Below, piece by piece: positions 20,090-28,724 of a stretch of 64,000 nt of DNA. The translations under genes were made by a program, and so were the position numbers. Every line of letters begins with the position of its first letter. Position 1 is the first letter of the stretch. This stretch comes from Kaistia granuli DSM 23481 (GTDB lineage Bacteria; Pseudomonadota; Alphaproteobacteria; Rhizobiales; Kaistiaceae). A model generated the notes under the pieces. The model saw only the letters and a list, made by a program, of their open reading frames with translations. It searched no databases and was not told where the DNA came from. The DNA lies in assembly GCF_000380505.1 (NCBI RefSeq), contig NZ_AQYH01000018.1, positions 1 to 64,000 of the forward strand, in the 5' to 3' direction.

Positions 20090-20719
20090 TTGATCCTTAT
20101 CGGCCAGTATGATTCACCCTTCGTCCGCCGCGTGGCGATCGCGCTGCGGTTTTATGATCTGCCCTTCGAGCAGTGGCCATGGTCCACATTCGGCGACGCC
20201 GAAAGGCTGGGCACTTACAATCCGTTGCGACGGGTTCCGACATTGGTGCTGGAGGATAGCGAGGTTCTGATCGAAAGCGCTGCGATCCTCGATTATCTCG
20301 ATGAACTGGCTGGCCCCGACAAGGTGATGCTGGCCCCATTCGGACCGGAGCGGCGGCACGCGCTGAAGACGATCGCGCTTGCCATGGGCATGGCCGACAA
20401 GGCGGTCAGCCTGTTCTACGAACAGATCCTTCGCAAGGACCGGTCTGCGCTCTGGATCGAACGCTGCCGGACCCAGATCGGCGCGACGCTCGATGCGCTC
20501 GAGGCGGACCGCGCGGCGCGCTCGACGCCTTGGTGGTATGGCGACCGGATCGGCCATGCCGACATCGCGGTGGCCTGCGCGCTTCGGTTTGCCCGTGAAT
20601 CCAATCCGGGACTCCTCAAGGACAATTCCTGGCCGCGCCTGCAGGCGCTGGCGTCTGAATGCGAAGCGCTGCCGGTCTTCATCGAGAACTCGCAGACCCT
20701 GACGCCGCCGAAACCCTGA
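20090..20719 (+). CDS. Glutathione S-transferase-like protein
   Basis: A 209-residue protein with the thioredoxin-like N-domain (MILIGQYDSPFVRRVAIAL, residues 1-19; VPTLVLEDSEVLIESAAILDYL, about 49-70) and an all-helical C-domain ending with GHADIAVACALRF. Ser9 is the likely glutathione-activating residue. The start is TTG at 20090, with GGGAG ten bases upstream. The C-terminus faces the next gene, which is on the other strand with only five bases between the stops. The substrate is not predictable. Confidence 0.85.
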   Translation: MILIGQYDSPFVRRVAIALRFYDLPFEQWPWSTFGDAERLGTYNPLRRVPTLVLEDSEVLIESAAILDYLDELAGPDKVMLAPFGPERRHALKTIALAMGMADKAVSLFYEQILRKDRSALWIERCRTQIGATLDALEADRAARSTPWWYGDRIGHADIAVACALRFARESNPGLLKDNSWPRLQALASECEALPVFIENSQTLTPPKP

Positions 20720-20724
20720 GCGGC

Positions 20725-21294
20725 TCAGAGCAGTCGATCGGCCGCGACGGCGAGGCAGGTCTTGAAGGCGGTGAGATCGGTATAAAGCGCATCCGGCGCC
20801 GCGTGGCCGACGATGACGGTGCCGCCGCGCCGCTCGACACCGCCATGCAGCATCAGATTGTCGATCATGTCGAAATCCTCGACGGAGAGACCGTCGGGTC
20901 CGCGCAGATGGCCGTCATCGCCCTTCGAGACCTCGCCGTGATAGTGCGCGACGACGCGACGATAGTGGTTGGCGGCGACGTTGGTGTAGGCGAAGACGGC
21001 CTTGCCGAGCGCGCACATGAAGCCCAGCTCGAAGGTCGTGCCGGTATCGGCGGCGATCCCGCGAAACGGCGTCAGATTGGCGATGATGGCGTCCGCCTCC
21101 AGCATCATCCGCTCGTCGACCGCGCTGATTGCGTAGCCTAATCCCTTCTTCGTATCAGCGACGGGAATTTCGAGATCCCCCGGCGAAAGCGGCTCGAAAC
21201 CTGCCGCTCGCGCGAGTTCCGCCTTGCGCGCCAGCATCTCGCGCGCGTTCGGCAGGAACACCTCGGGACCAGCGAGATAGATCTTCTTCGACAC
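20725..21294 (-). CDS. Nucleoside 2-deoxyribosyltransferase family protein
   Basis: A 189-residue Rossmann-like protein of the family that exchanges bases on 2'-deoxyribonucleosides or hydrolyses deoxynucleotide N-glycosidic bonds. KIYLAGPEVFLPNA at residues 4-17 is the substrate-binding start, DAIIANLTPFRG near 68-79 and DTGTTFELGFMCALGK near 83-98 carries the glutamate expected to be the nucleophile. Complete; the gene is single and convergent with the GST-like gene. The reaction (transfer or hydrolysis) is not settled by sequence. Confidence 0.88.
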   Translation of the reverse strand: MSKKIYLAGPEVFLPNAREMLARKAELARAAGFEPLSPGDLEIPVADTKKGLGYAISAVDERMMLEADAIIANLTPFRGIAADTGTTFELGFMCALGKAVFAYTNVAANHYRRVVAHYHGEVSKGDDGHLRGPDGLSVEDFDMIDNLMLHGGVERRGGTVIVGHAAPDALYTDLTAFKTCLAVAADRLL

Positions 21295-21467
21295 CTATTC
21301 ATCCCCCTGTTGACTTGGCGAGCCTTCCACAGGGACGGAGCGGTGTCACTATCCCCGCCTGTGCCGGACGGAAGCATCGACCCCGTGTCGCGAGTGGGCT
21401 ATCCAAGAGGCAGGCCGGCATCGCGTCGGCACCGTTTGACCGAAGAGAATTCGCGAGGAGCCATCCG

Positions 21468-22580
<1,113 letters not shown>

Positions 22581-22587
22581 TCGCAGC

Positions 22588-22619
22588 TTCGGGCAGGTGG
22601 CCTCGGCCATCTGCCCGAG
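22588..22619 (+). terminator. Long 3' hairpin after frmA
   Basis: Bases 22589-22601 pair with 22606-22618 as a 13-base-pair stem with one G-T pair and a 4-base loop, seven bases after the frmA stop. No T-run follows, so it may stabilise the 3' end or act with Rho rather than end transcription alone. Confidence 0.5.
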
Positions 22620-22648
22620 CCACTTCCTCACCTTTGCCCGGAGGAGCC

Positions 22649-23767
22649 GTGCCCCTTCGCCTGACGTCCGTTTCGGCCGAGCTCTATCGTTCGATCCGGC
22701 GCATCCAGGTGCCGGTGGAGCGGCTGACCGTCCTCGTCGGCAAGAACGGTGTCGGCAAGACCAATCTTTACCGATCGCTGGAATTGCTGGCGGCGGCCGC
22801 GCGCGGCGCGATCACCCGGGAAATCGCGGAGGAGGGCGGATTCGAATCTGTCCTCTGGGCGGGCCCTCGCGCGAAAGGGCCCGTGCGGCTGAAGCTCGGC
22901 GCCGAATTCGGCGACTATGCCTATTCGATCGAGATCGGCCTGCCGGCGCCGATCGACGAGGCGGCGCTCACCGCCACCGAACCAATGGTCAAGTCCGAGG
23001 AACTGGTCCATCGAACTCGTGGCGAAGCCCTGACACTGATGAAGCGGCAGGGGCCGAGCGCCTGGCTGCGCGACGAGGATGGTCGCAGGCAATCCTATGA
23101 AGAGGCGCTGATCCCGTCCGAGACGGCGCTCTCCGGCTTTCGCGACCAGGGCCGGTTCACCGAACTGGACCTCGTGCGCCGGGCGCTGCTCGACTGGCGC
23201 TTCTATCACGATTTCCGCACCGACAAGGCTTCGCCGATCCGCCAGCCGGCGCTGGCCATTACGACGCCGACATTGGCGTCGGACGGCTATGACCTAGCGG
23301 CGGCGCTCGCCACGGTTCTCGAGATCCGCGGCGAGGCGCCCGATATCGAGGCGGCGATCGAGGATGCCTTTCCAGGCGCTTCCCTGGTCACCGAGTTCGG
23401 CAAGGGCACGGTCTCCATCGGGCTCAAATTCCCCGATCTGCCGCGTCCGCTCGGCGTGCATGAACTATCCGACGGCACGCTGCATTTCCTCTGCCTGGTG
23501 GCAGCGCTCTCGGGATATCGTCTGCCCGCCTTCATCGCGCTGAACGAGCCGGAGACAAGCCTGCATCCCGATTTGACGCTGCCACTGGCGAGGCTGATCG
23601 CGCGGGCGGCGGAACGAACGCAGGTCTGGGTGGTGACCCATTCCGAAGCGCTCGCCGCGGCGCTGGAGATCGAGGCCGGCGTCGCGCCACGCGTCGTCGT
23701 CAAGCAGCAGGGCGCAACATGGATCGAGGGGCTGAAGCTCTTCGGGGAATTTGCCGAACAGGAGTAG
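22649..23767 (+). CDS. RecF/OLD-like AAA family ATPase (AAA_21 type)
   Basis: A 372-residue ABC-type ATPase without membrane segments. Walker A GKNGVGKTN is near residues 31-39, the ABC signature-like HELSDGTLHFLCLVAAL near 270-286, Walker B ALNEPETSLHP near 298-308 and the switch histidine in VVTHSEAL near 330. GTG 22649 was chosen because GGAGGAGCC lies just before it. The next gene starts three bases after the stop. The role is unknown; relatives serve in repair, chromosome maintenance or defence, and no nuclease partner is visible. Confidence 0.85.
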   Translation: MPLRLTSVSAELYRSIRRIQVPVERLTVLVGKNGVGKTNLYRSLELLAAAARGAITREIAEEGGFESVLWAGPRAKGPVRLKLGAEFGDYAYSIEIGLPAPIDEAALTATEPMVKSEELVHRTRGEALTLMKRQGPSAWLRDEDGRRQSYEEALIPSETALSGFRDQGRFTELDLVRRALLDWRFYHDFRTDKASPIRQPALAITTPTLASDGYDLAAALATVLEIRGEAPDIEAAIEDAFPGASLVTEFGKGTVSIGLKFPDLPRPLGVHELSDGTLHFLCLVAALSGYRLPAFIALNEPETSLHPDLTLPLARLIARAAERTQVWVVTHSEALAAALEIEAGVAPRVVVKQQGATWIEGLKLFGEFAEQE

Positions 23768-23770
23768 CCC

Positions 23771-24784
23771 ATGCGGGTCGCCGTCTTCAGTACCAAGCCG
23801 TACGACCGGCAATATCTTGCCGAGGCGAATAGCGCTTTCGGTCACGATCTCGTCTTCTTCGAGCCGAAGCTCGACATCTCGACAGCGCCGCTAGCGGACG
23901 GTTTTCCAGCCGTCTGCGTATTCGTCAATGACAGGCTCGACCGTGATCTGCTCGCGCATCTCGCCGCCAGCGGAACGAGCCTGGTGGCGTTGCGCTGTGC
24001 CGGCTTCAACAATGTCGATCTGGTCGCGGCCGGCGAACTCGGCATCGACGTGGTGCGCGTGCCGGCCTATTCGCCGCACGCCGTGGCCGAGTTCACCGTC
24101 GCGCTGCTGCTGGCGCTTGATCGCCGCATCCCACGCGCCTGGGCACGGGTGCGGGACAACAATTTCGCGCTCGACGGCCTGATCGGTCATGATCTTTTCG
24201 GCAAGACGGTCGGCGTCGTCGGCACGGGCCGGATCGGCGGCCTGGTGGCGCGATGCTTCAAGCTCGGCTTCGGCTGCCGGGTGCTGGCCTTCGACCAGTG
24301 GCAGGATCCCGCGCTGGTCGACATCGGCGTCGAATTCGGTGCGCTCGACGACGTTATGGCTGCCGCCGACATCCTGACACTGCATTGCCCGCTGACGCCG
24401 GCGACGCATCATCTCGTCAACGCTGCCACGATCGAAAGGGCGAAACCCGGCTTCCTTCTCGTCAACACCAGCCGGGGAGCCTTGATCGACGCCGAGGCGC
24501 TGGTCGAGGGTCTGAAGAGCGGCAAGGTCGGCGGCGTCGCGCTCGACGTCTACGAGCAGGAAGCGGACCTGTTCTTCGAGGATCTCTCCAACGAGATCAT
24601 CCAGGATGACGTGTTCCAGCGACTGCTCACCTTCCCCAATGTGCTGGTGACCGGTCATCAGGCCTTCTTTACCGGCGATGCCTTGCGGGCGATCAGCGAC
24701 ACGACGCTGCGGAATATCGCCGCGGCGGAAGCTGGCGATGCCCTTGAAAACGTTGTCGCGGCGGAAAGCGTGCGCGCCGCCTAG
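23771..24784 (+). CDS. D-2-hydroxyacid dehydrogenase (D-lactate dehydrogenase type)
   Basis: A 337-residue NAD-dependent dehydrogenase likely to interconvert D-lactate and pyruvate or a related 2-hydroxyacid. ALRCAGFNNVDL and VRVPAYSPHAVAE are substrate-domain marks. The Rossmann loop is VGVVGTGRIGG near residues 146-156. Active-site Arg (NTSRGALID), Glu (VYEQEADLFFED) and His (TGHQAFFT) are present. It overlaps no neighbour but starts three bases after the ATPase gene, so both are probably co-transcribed. Confidence 0.9.
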   Translation: MRVAVFSTKPYDRQYLAEANSAFGHDLVFFEPKLDISTAPLADGFPAVCVFVNDRLDRDLLAHLAASGTSLVALRCAGFNNVDLVAAGELGIDVVRVPAYSPHAVAEFTVALLLALDRRIPRAWARVRDNNFALDGLIGHDLFGKTVGVVGTGRIGGLVARCFKLGFGCRVLAFDQWQDPALVDIGVEFGALDDVMAAADILTLHCPLTPATHHLVNAATIERAKPGFLLVNTSRGALIDAEALVEGLKSGKVGGVALDVYEQEADLFFEDLSNEIIQDDVFQRLLTFPNVLVTGHQAFFTGDALRAISDTTLRNIAAAEAGDALENVVAAESVRAA

Positions 24785-24854
24785 CGGAACAAGCCCCCCG
24801 GTTGAAAATAAACCATGGCGGGTCACGGGCGGTTCTCGTGTAGGATCGCCGCCC

Positions 24855-25922
24855 ATGACCCACAAAAACGATGTGCATTTATCCGACCGCGCCTCGGACG
24901 CGCGAGGCTGGCCGAAGATCCTTGGCCGGTTCCGCGAGCCGAACGAGACGCGCAGTGTCGTGGAAATCCTGATTACCATTCTGCCGCTCGTCGCGCTCTG
25001 GGTGGCGATGTGGGCGCTGGTGCAGTTTGGCTATTGGTGGTTGGCGCTGGTCCTCGCAATTCCGGCCGGCGGCTTTCTGGTGCGGTTGTTCATGATTCAG
25101 CACGATTGCAGCCATGGCGCGTTCTTCCGCCGACGCGACGTCAATGACTGGGTCGGCCGCGTCATCGGCGTGGCGACGCTGACACCGCATGACTACTGGC
25201 GCCGGAGCCATGCGATCCACCATGCCACCCACGGTAATCTGGAACTGCGCGGCATTGGCGACATCACGACGCTGACGGTCGAGGAATACCGTGCCCGTGG
25301 CTTCTGGGGCCGGCTCGGCTATCGCGTGTACCGCAATCCGATCACGCTGTTCGTTGTCGGACCGGCTTATCTCTTCCTGCTGCAGCACAGGTTGCCTGTT
25401 GGTCTGATGCGGGAGGGATGGCAACCCTGGCTGAGCGCCATGGGCACCAATCTTGGCATCGCACTGCTCGCGGGCGTGCTGATCTGGCTGGTCGGCGTCG
25501 GGCCGTTCCTGATGGTCCACCTGCCGATCGCCGTTGTTGCTGCGTCACTCGGTGTCTGGCTGTTCTACATCCAGCATCAGTTCGAGGAGACCTTCTGGGC
25601 CCGTCCTCCGAATTGGACGCATCAGGAGGCGGCGCTGCATGGCAGCTCCTACTACGATCTTCCCGGCGTGCTGCGCTGGATGACCGCCAATATCGGCGTG
25701 CATCACGTCCATCATCTCTGCAGTCGCATTCCCTACTACCGCCTGCCGGAAGTGCTCCGGCAGCATCCCGAACTGACGCAGGTCGGCCGCATTACACTTG
25801 GCCAGAGCCTTCGGTCGGTTCCGCTGGTACTATGGGATGAAGGCCGCCAGCAACTCGTGCCGTTCAAGGCGATGAGACGCTGGCAGGCGGCTTCCTTGCC
25901 GCTCGCGGTCGAGACCGCCTGA
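24855..25922 (+). CDS. Membrane fatty acid desaturase
   Basis: A di-iron acyl-lipid desaturase of 355 residues with about four to six hydrophobic segments. The three histidine boxes are complete: HDCSH near residue 86, HAIHH near 121 and HHVHH near 289. This spacing resembles the delta-12/omega-3 or acyl-lipid desaturases that introduce double bonds in membrane lipids. ATG 24855 is the first start after a short gap; its ribosome binding site is weak. Regiospecificity cannot be read from sequence. Confidence 0.9.
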   Translation: MTHKNDVHLSDRASDARGWPKILGRFREPNETRSVVEILITILPLVALWVAMWALVQFGYWWLALVLAIPAGGFLVRLFMIQHDCSHGAFFRRRDVNDWVGRVIGVATLTPHDYWRRSHAIHHATHGNLELRGIGDITTLTVEEYRARGFWGRLGYRVYRNPITLFVVGPAYLFLLQHRLPVGLMREGWQPWLSAMGTNLGIALLAGVLIWLVGVGPFLMVHLPIAVVAASLGVWLFYIQHQFEETFWARPPNWTHQEAALHGSSYYDLPGVLRWMTANIGVHHVHHLCSRIPYYRLPEVLRQHPELTQVGRITLGQSLRSVPLVLWDEGRQQLVPFKAMRRWQAASLPLAVETA

Positions 25923-25995
25923 TCGGGCGGGACTGGGCCATGACGGCTTCTGCCGGGCGCCGAGGATCTGGCGTGACCTCCTGAGGAGAATATCC

Positions 25996-26136
25996 ATGGC
26001 CAAAGGTCAGATGCGCAGCAACAAGGAGGCGAAGAAGCCCAAGAAGGTGAAGGAAGCGCCGGCCTTGGCGACGACCTTCTCCACCCAGGTGACCAAGGCG
26101 ACGCTCGGCGCGCCGGGCAAGGGCAAGAAGGGCTAA
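25996..26136 (+). CDS. Small basic protein conserved in alphaproteobacteria (46 residues)
   Basis: The frame opens with MAKGQMRSNKEAKKPKK and ends with GAPGKGKKG. About one third of the residues are lysine, arginine or glycine. CTGAGGAGAATATCC directly before the ATG is a very strong ribosome binding site. Similar Lys-rich proteins beginning MAKGQMRSN are common in Hyphomicrobiales genomes and have no assigned function. The composition suggests nucleic-acid or ribosome binding, which is inference. Confidence 0.8.
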   Translation: MAKGQMRSNKEAKKPKKVKEAPALATTFSTQVTKATLGAPGKGKKG

Positions 26137-26138
26137 GG

Positions 26139-26182
26139 GATTGCCGGCCGGGCTGACACTGCGGCGGTCCGGGCCGGCAATC
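26139..26182 (+). repeat. 11-base-pair inverted repeat after the small basic gene
   Basis: GATTGCCGGCC at 26139-26149 and GGCCGGCAATC at 26172-26182 are perfect complements separated by 22 bases. It starts two bases after the stop codon. No T-run follows. It may serve as a 3' stabiliser or Rho-assisted terminator. Confidence 0.55.
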
Positions 26183-26303
26183 GCATCATCGTTCGGCGCC
26201 GCCATCCGCTGGCCGCCATGAGCATCCGGAGCCTGTTGCCCGCAGGCGTCCGGACCTGTTCTGTTGTTTGCATTCTGGCCGCCGCGGGCATAATTTCCGT
26301 TCC

Positions 26304-26366
26304 GGGAATGGAGTCTCCCAAGGTCCTTCGGATCTGAACCGCCACGATCGGCTGATGCCCCCTGCC
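26304..26366 (+). promoter_or_regulatory. Candidate fluoride riboswitch (crcB RNA motif)
   Basis: The order of elements fits the crcB motif. A first stem (GGGA 26304-26307 with TCCC 26316-26319) encloses the loop ATGGAGTC. After a short inserted hairpin comes AACCGCC (26337-26343). A second stem pairs GCC at 26341-26343 with GGC at 26350-26352. Then CTGATG (26352-26357) and CCCCCTGCC (26358-26366) follow. The loop GGAG could form the pseudoknot with CCCC except for one A-C mismatch. It lies about 100 bases before the fluoride channel gene crcB. The match is by eye. Confidence 0.6.
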
Positions 26367-26469
26367 AAGCTGCCTTCGGGCGCGTGGCGGGGGGCCGTCC
26401 AGCCTTCCGCGATGCCGTTGTTTTCCGCTGGACCTCGATTGAGTGGGCGACAGGCCCAGAGGAGAATCC

Positions 26470-26853
26470 ATGCTTCCGGTATGTCTCGTCTTTGTCGGCG
26501 CGGGCTTTGGCGGTGTTCTTCGGCACGGCGTCAATCTGGCGGCCGCCCGTCTGTTCGGCACGAACTTTCCCTGGGGGACGCTGACCGTCAACGTTGTCGG
26601 TTCGCTGATCATGGGGCTGCTCGCCGGCTACTTCGCCTTTCGCGATGGCGCGCACTGGACCCAGCACGCGCGCCTGTTTCTGACCACCGGCGTGCTCGGT
26701 GGCTTCACCACCTTCTCGACTTTCTCGCTCGACGTCGTCCTGCTGCTGGAACGCGGCGAGACGGGAAGCGCGACGTTTTATGCCCTGGCGTCGCTGATTG
26801 TTTCGGTTCTCGCGCTCTTTGCCGGGCTTTTGCTCGTCAGGACGCTCGCCTGA
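26470..26853 (+). CDS. crcB: Fluoride ion channel CrcB/Fluc
   Basis: A 127-residue inner-membrane protein with four hydrophobic helices that works as a dual-topology dimer exporting fluoride. Family marks are GAGFGGVLRHGVN near residues 10-22, GTLTVNVVGSLIMGLLAGY near 36-54 with the conserved Asn, and TTGVLGGFTTFSTFS near 72-86. ATG 26470 has GAGGAGAATCC upstream. The upstream riboswitch candidate implies induction by fluoride. Confidence 0.95.
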   Translation: MLPVCLVFVGAGFGGVLRHGVNLAAARLFGTNFPWGTLTVNVVGSLIMGLLAGYFAFRDGAHWTQHARLFLTTGVLGGFTTFSTFSLDVVLLLERGETGSATFYALASLIVSVLALFAGLLLVRTLA

Positions 26854-26887
26854 TGATATGAGGCGCCTTCAAGAGAAGGACTTATCC

Positions 26888-27892
26888 ATGGCGACCATCG
26901 TCAACATTACCGTAGGCCCCGACGAGGCCGGCATGCGCCTCGACCGCTGGTTCAAGGATCACTATCCGGGCCTGTCGTTCGGCCATCTTCAGAAGCTGCT
27001 GCGTTCTGGCCAGGTTCGCGTCGATGGCGGCCGCGCCAAGACCAATGATCGCGTCAATCCCGGCCAGGTGGTTCGCATTCCGCCTCTCGGCGTCGACTCC
27101 GCCGGCGGCAGCCCGCATGTCGCCCGCCCGCTTGGCGCGCGCGGCAGCGCCGCCGACGCGCTGATGGCGATGTGCCTCTACGAGGACGACCACGTCTATG
27201 TCTTCAACAAGCCGCAGGGTCTCGCCGTCCAGGGTGGCTCCGGCCTGACGACGCATGTCGACGGCATGCTGGAAGCCCTGCGCGATACCAAGGACCAGAA
27301 GCCGCGCCTGGTGCACCGTCTCGATCGCGAGACGACCGGCGTGCTCGTCGTCGCCAAGACCCGGCTCGCGGCATCGAAGCTCTCGGCGAGCTTCCGCGCG
27401 CGCGCCACCAAGAAGATCTACTGGGCGCTGGTGAAGGGCGTTCCGCGACCGATGCAGGGGCGCATCTCGACCTGGCTTGCCCGCGACGGCGGCCCGTCGG
27501 GTGACAAGATGAAGGTCGCGCGCCATGGCGAGGACGATGCCAGCCATGCGGTGACGCTGTTCTCGGTCGTCGACAATGCCGGCCAGAACCTGTCCTGGCT
27601 GACCATGCGCCCGGTGACGGGCCGTACGCACCAGCTGCGCGCGCATGCCGCCCATATCGGCCATCCCATCATCGGTGACCCGAAATACTTCGAAGCCGAC
27701 ATCAACTGGGATTTTCCGGGCGGCATTCAGAACAAGCTGCATCTGCACGCGCGGCGGATCATCATTCCGCATCCGTCCGGCAGCGGCATTCTCGACATCA
27801 CGGCGCCATTGCCGCCGCACATGGTGCAGAGCTGGAACCTTCTCGGTTTCGACAAGGATCTCGGCGACGCAGGCAGCGACGACGACGAATGA
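26888..27892 (+). CDS. rluC: 23S rRNA pseudouridine synthase, RluC/RluD type
   Basis: A 334-residue enzyme that isomerises uridines in rRNA. An S4-like RNA-binding domain spans about residues 10-75 (LRSGQVRVDGGRAK). The catalytic domain has the RluA-family motif HRLDRETTGVLVV with Asp146 as nucleophile, and later RPVTGRTHQLRAHAAHIG. The ATG at 26888 follows AGAAGGACTTATCC. It ends in a short acidic tail. The target positions (usually 955, 2504 and 2580 for RluC) are inferred. Confidence 0.93.
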   Translation: MATIVNITVGPDEAGMRLDRWFKDHYPGLSFGHLQKLLRSGQVRVDGGRAKTNDRVNPGQVVRIPPLGVDSAGGSPHVARPLGARGSAADALMAMCLYEDDHVYVFNKPQGLAVQGGSGLTTHVDGMLEALRDTKDQKPRLVHRLDRETTGVLVVAKTRLAASKLSASFRARATKKIYWALVKGVPRPMQGRISTWLARDGGPSGDKMKVARHGEDDASHAVTLFSVVDNAGQNLSWLTMRPVTGRTHQLRAHAAHIGHPIIGDPKYFEADINWDFPGGIQNKLHLHARRIIIPHPSGSGILDITAPLPPHMVQSWNLLGFDKDLGDAGSDDDE

Positions 27893-27983
27893 TCCCGGCG
27901 ACGCCGGGCCGTCGCCGGATTGCGGCGGCCGGCCCGGCCAGGGTTGAAGCGACGGCGCCAGCCGGCACGATCAGAAGACGGAC

Positions 27984-28715
27984 ATGACGACAGCTCCCGA
28001 AAAACTCGACGCCCCGAAACTGCCGAAGCGCTTCTATGAGAGCGTGACGATCTCAGGCACCGACAATGGCTATGTGATCCAGCTCGACGGCCGCGCCGTC
28101 CGGACGCCGTCGAAGGCGGTCCTGGCCGTGCCAAACGAGTCGATTGCCGCCGCGATCGCCGCCGAATGGGCCGGCCAGAAGGACGTCATCAATCCGGCGT
28201 CCATGCCGCTGACCCGTCTCGCCAATTCCGCGCTCGACGGCGTCGCGCGCGAGCCGGAGGCGACCCGTGCCGAGGTCCTGCGCTATGCCGGCACTGATCT
28301 CCTCTGCTATCGCGCGGACGGTCCCGAGAAGCTGGTCGCGCTCCAGGAGGAGCGGTGGTCGCCGGTGATTGCGTGGATGCAGGATCGTTTCCAGGCGCGC
28401 TTTGTGCTGGCCGAAGGCATCGTCCATGTGACGCAGTTTCCGGAGACGATCGAAGCGGTCGACGCCGCCATCGGCGATCTCGACGCGCTGCGCCTTGCCG
28501 CTCTCAACACCATCACGGCGCTGACGGGATCGGCTATCCTCGCCATCGCGGTCCTGCATCGGCAGCTTTCGCCCGAGGAGGCATGGGCGGCGGCGCATGT
28601 CGACGAGGACTATCAGATCGCCCTCTGGGGCGAGGACGAGGAAGCCAGCGTGCGACGGGCAGGGCGCTGGGCCGAAATGCAGGCAGCCTCGCTGGTTCTG
28701 GCGGCTCGGGCATAG
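27984..28715 (+). CDS. ATP12-type F1-ATPase assembly chaperone
   Basis: A 243-residue protein of the ATP12 family, which in mitochondria protects the F1 alpha subunit during assembly; bacterial members occur in alphaproteobacteria. Family marks are RFYESVTI near residue 17, GYVIQLDGRAVRTPSKAVL near 29-47, AIAAEWAGQ near 58-66 and the helical C-terminal half with DLLCYRADGPEKL. It lies after rluC, with a 91-base GC-rich gap that contains a small hairpin at 27894-27908, and before pccB. Confidence 0.92.
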   Translation: MTTAPEKLDAPKLPKRFYESVTISGTDNGYVIQLDGRAVRTPSKAVLAVPNESIAAAIAAEWAGQKDVINPASMPLTRLANSALDGVAREPEATRAEVLRYAGTDLLCYRADGPEKLVALQEERWSPVIAWMQDRFQARFVLAEGIVHVTQFPETIEAVDAAIGDLDALRLAALNTITALTGSAILAIAVLHRQLSPEEAWAAAHVDEDYQIALWGEDEEASVRRAGRWAEMQAASLVLAARA

Positions 28716-28724
28716 GAGATAGCC

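Larger units (their letters stand above)
26137..26469 (+). other. Structured gap between the 46-residue gene and crcB
   Basis: The 333-base gap contains the inverted repeat at 26139-26182 and a fluoride-riboswitch-like element at 26304-26366. A 7-base-pair dyad (GTCCAGC at 26397-26403, GCTGGAC at 26427-26433) lies between the latter and crcB. No credible reading frame is present. Confidence 0.6.
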
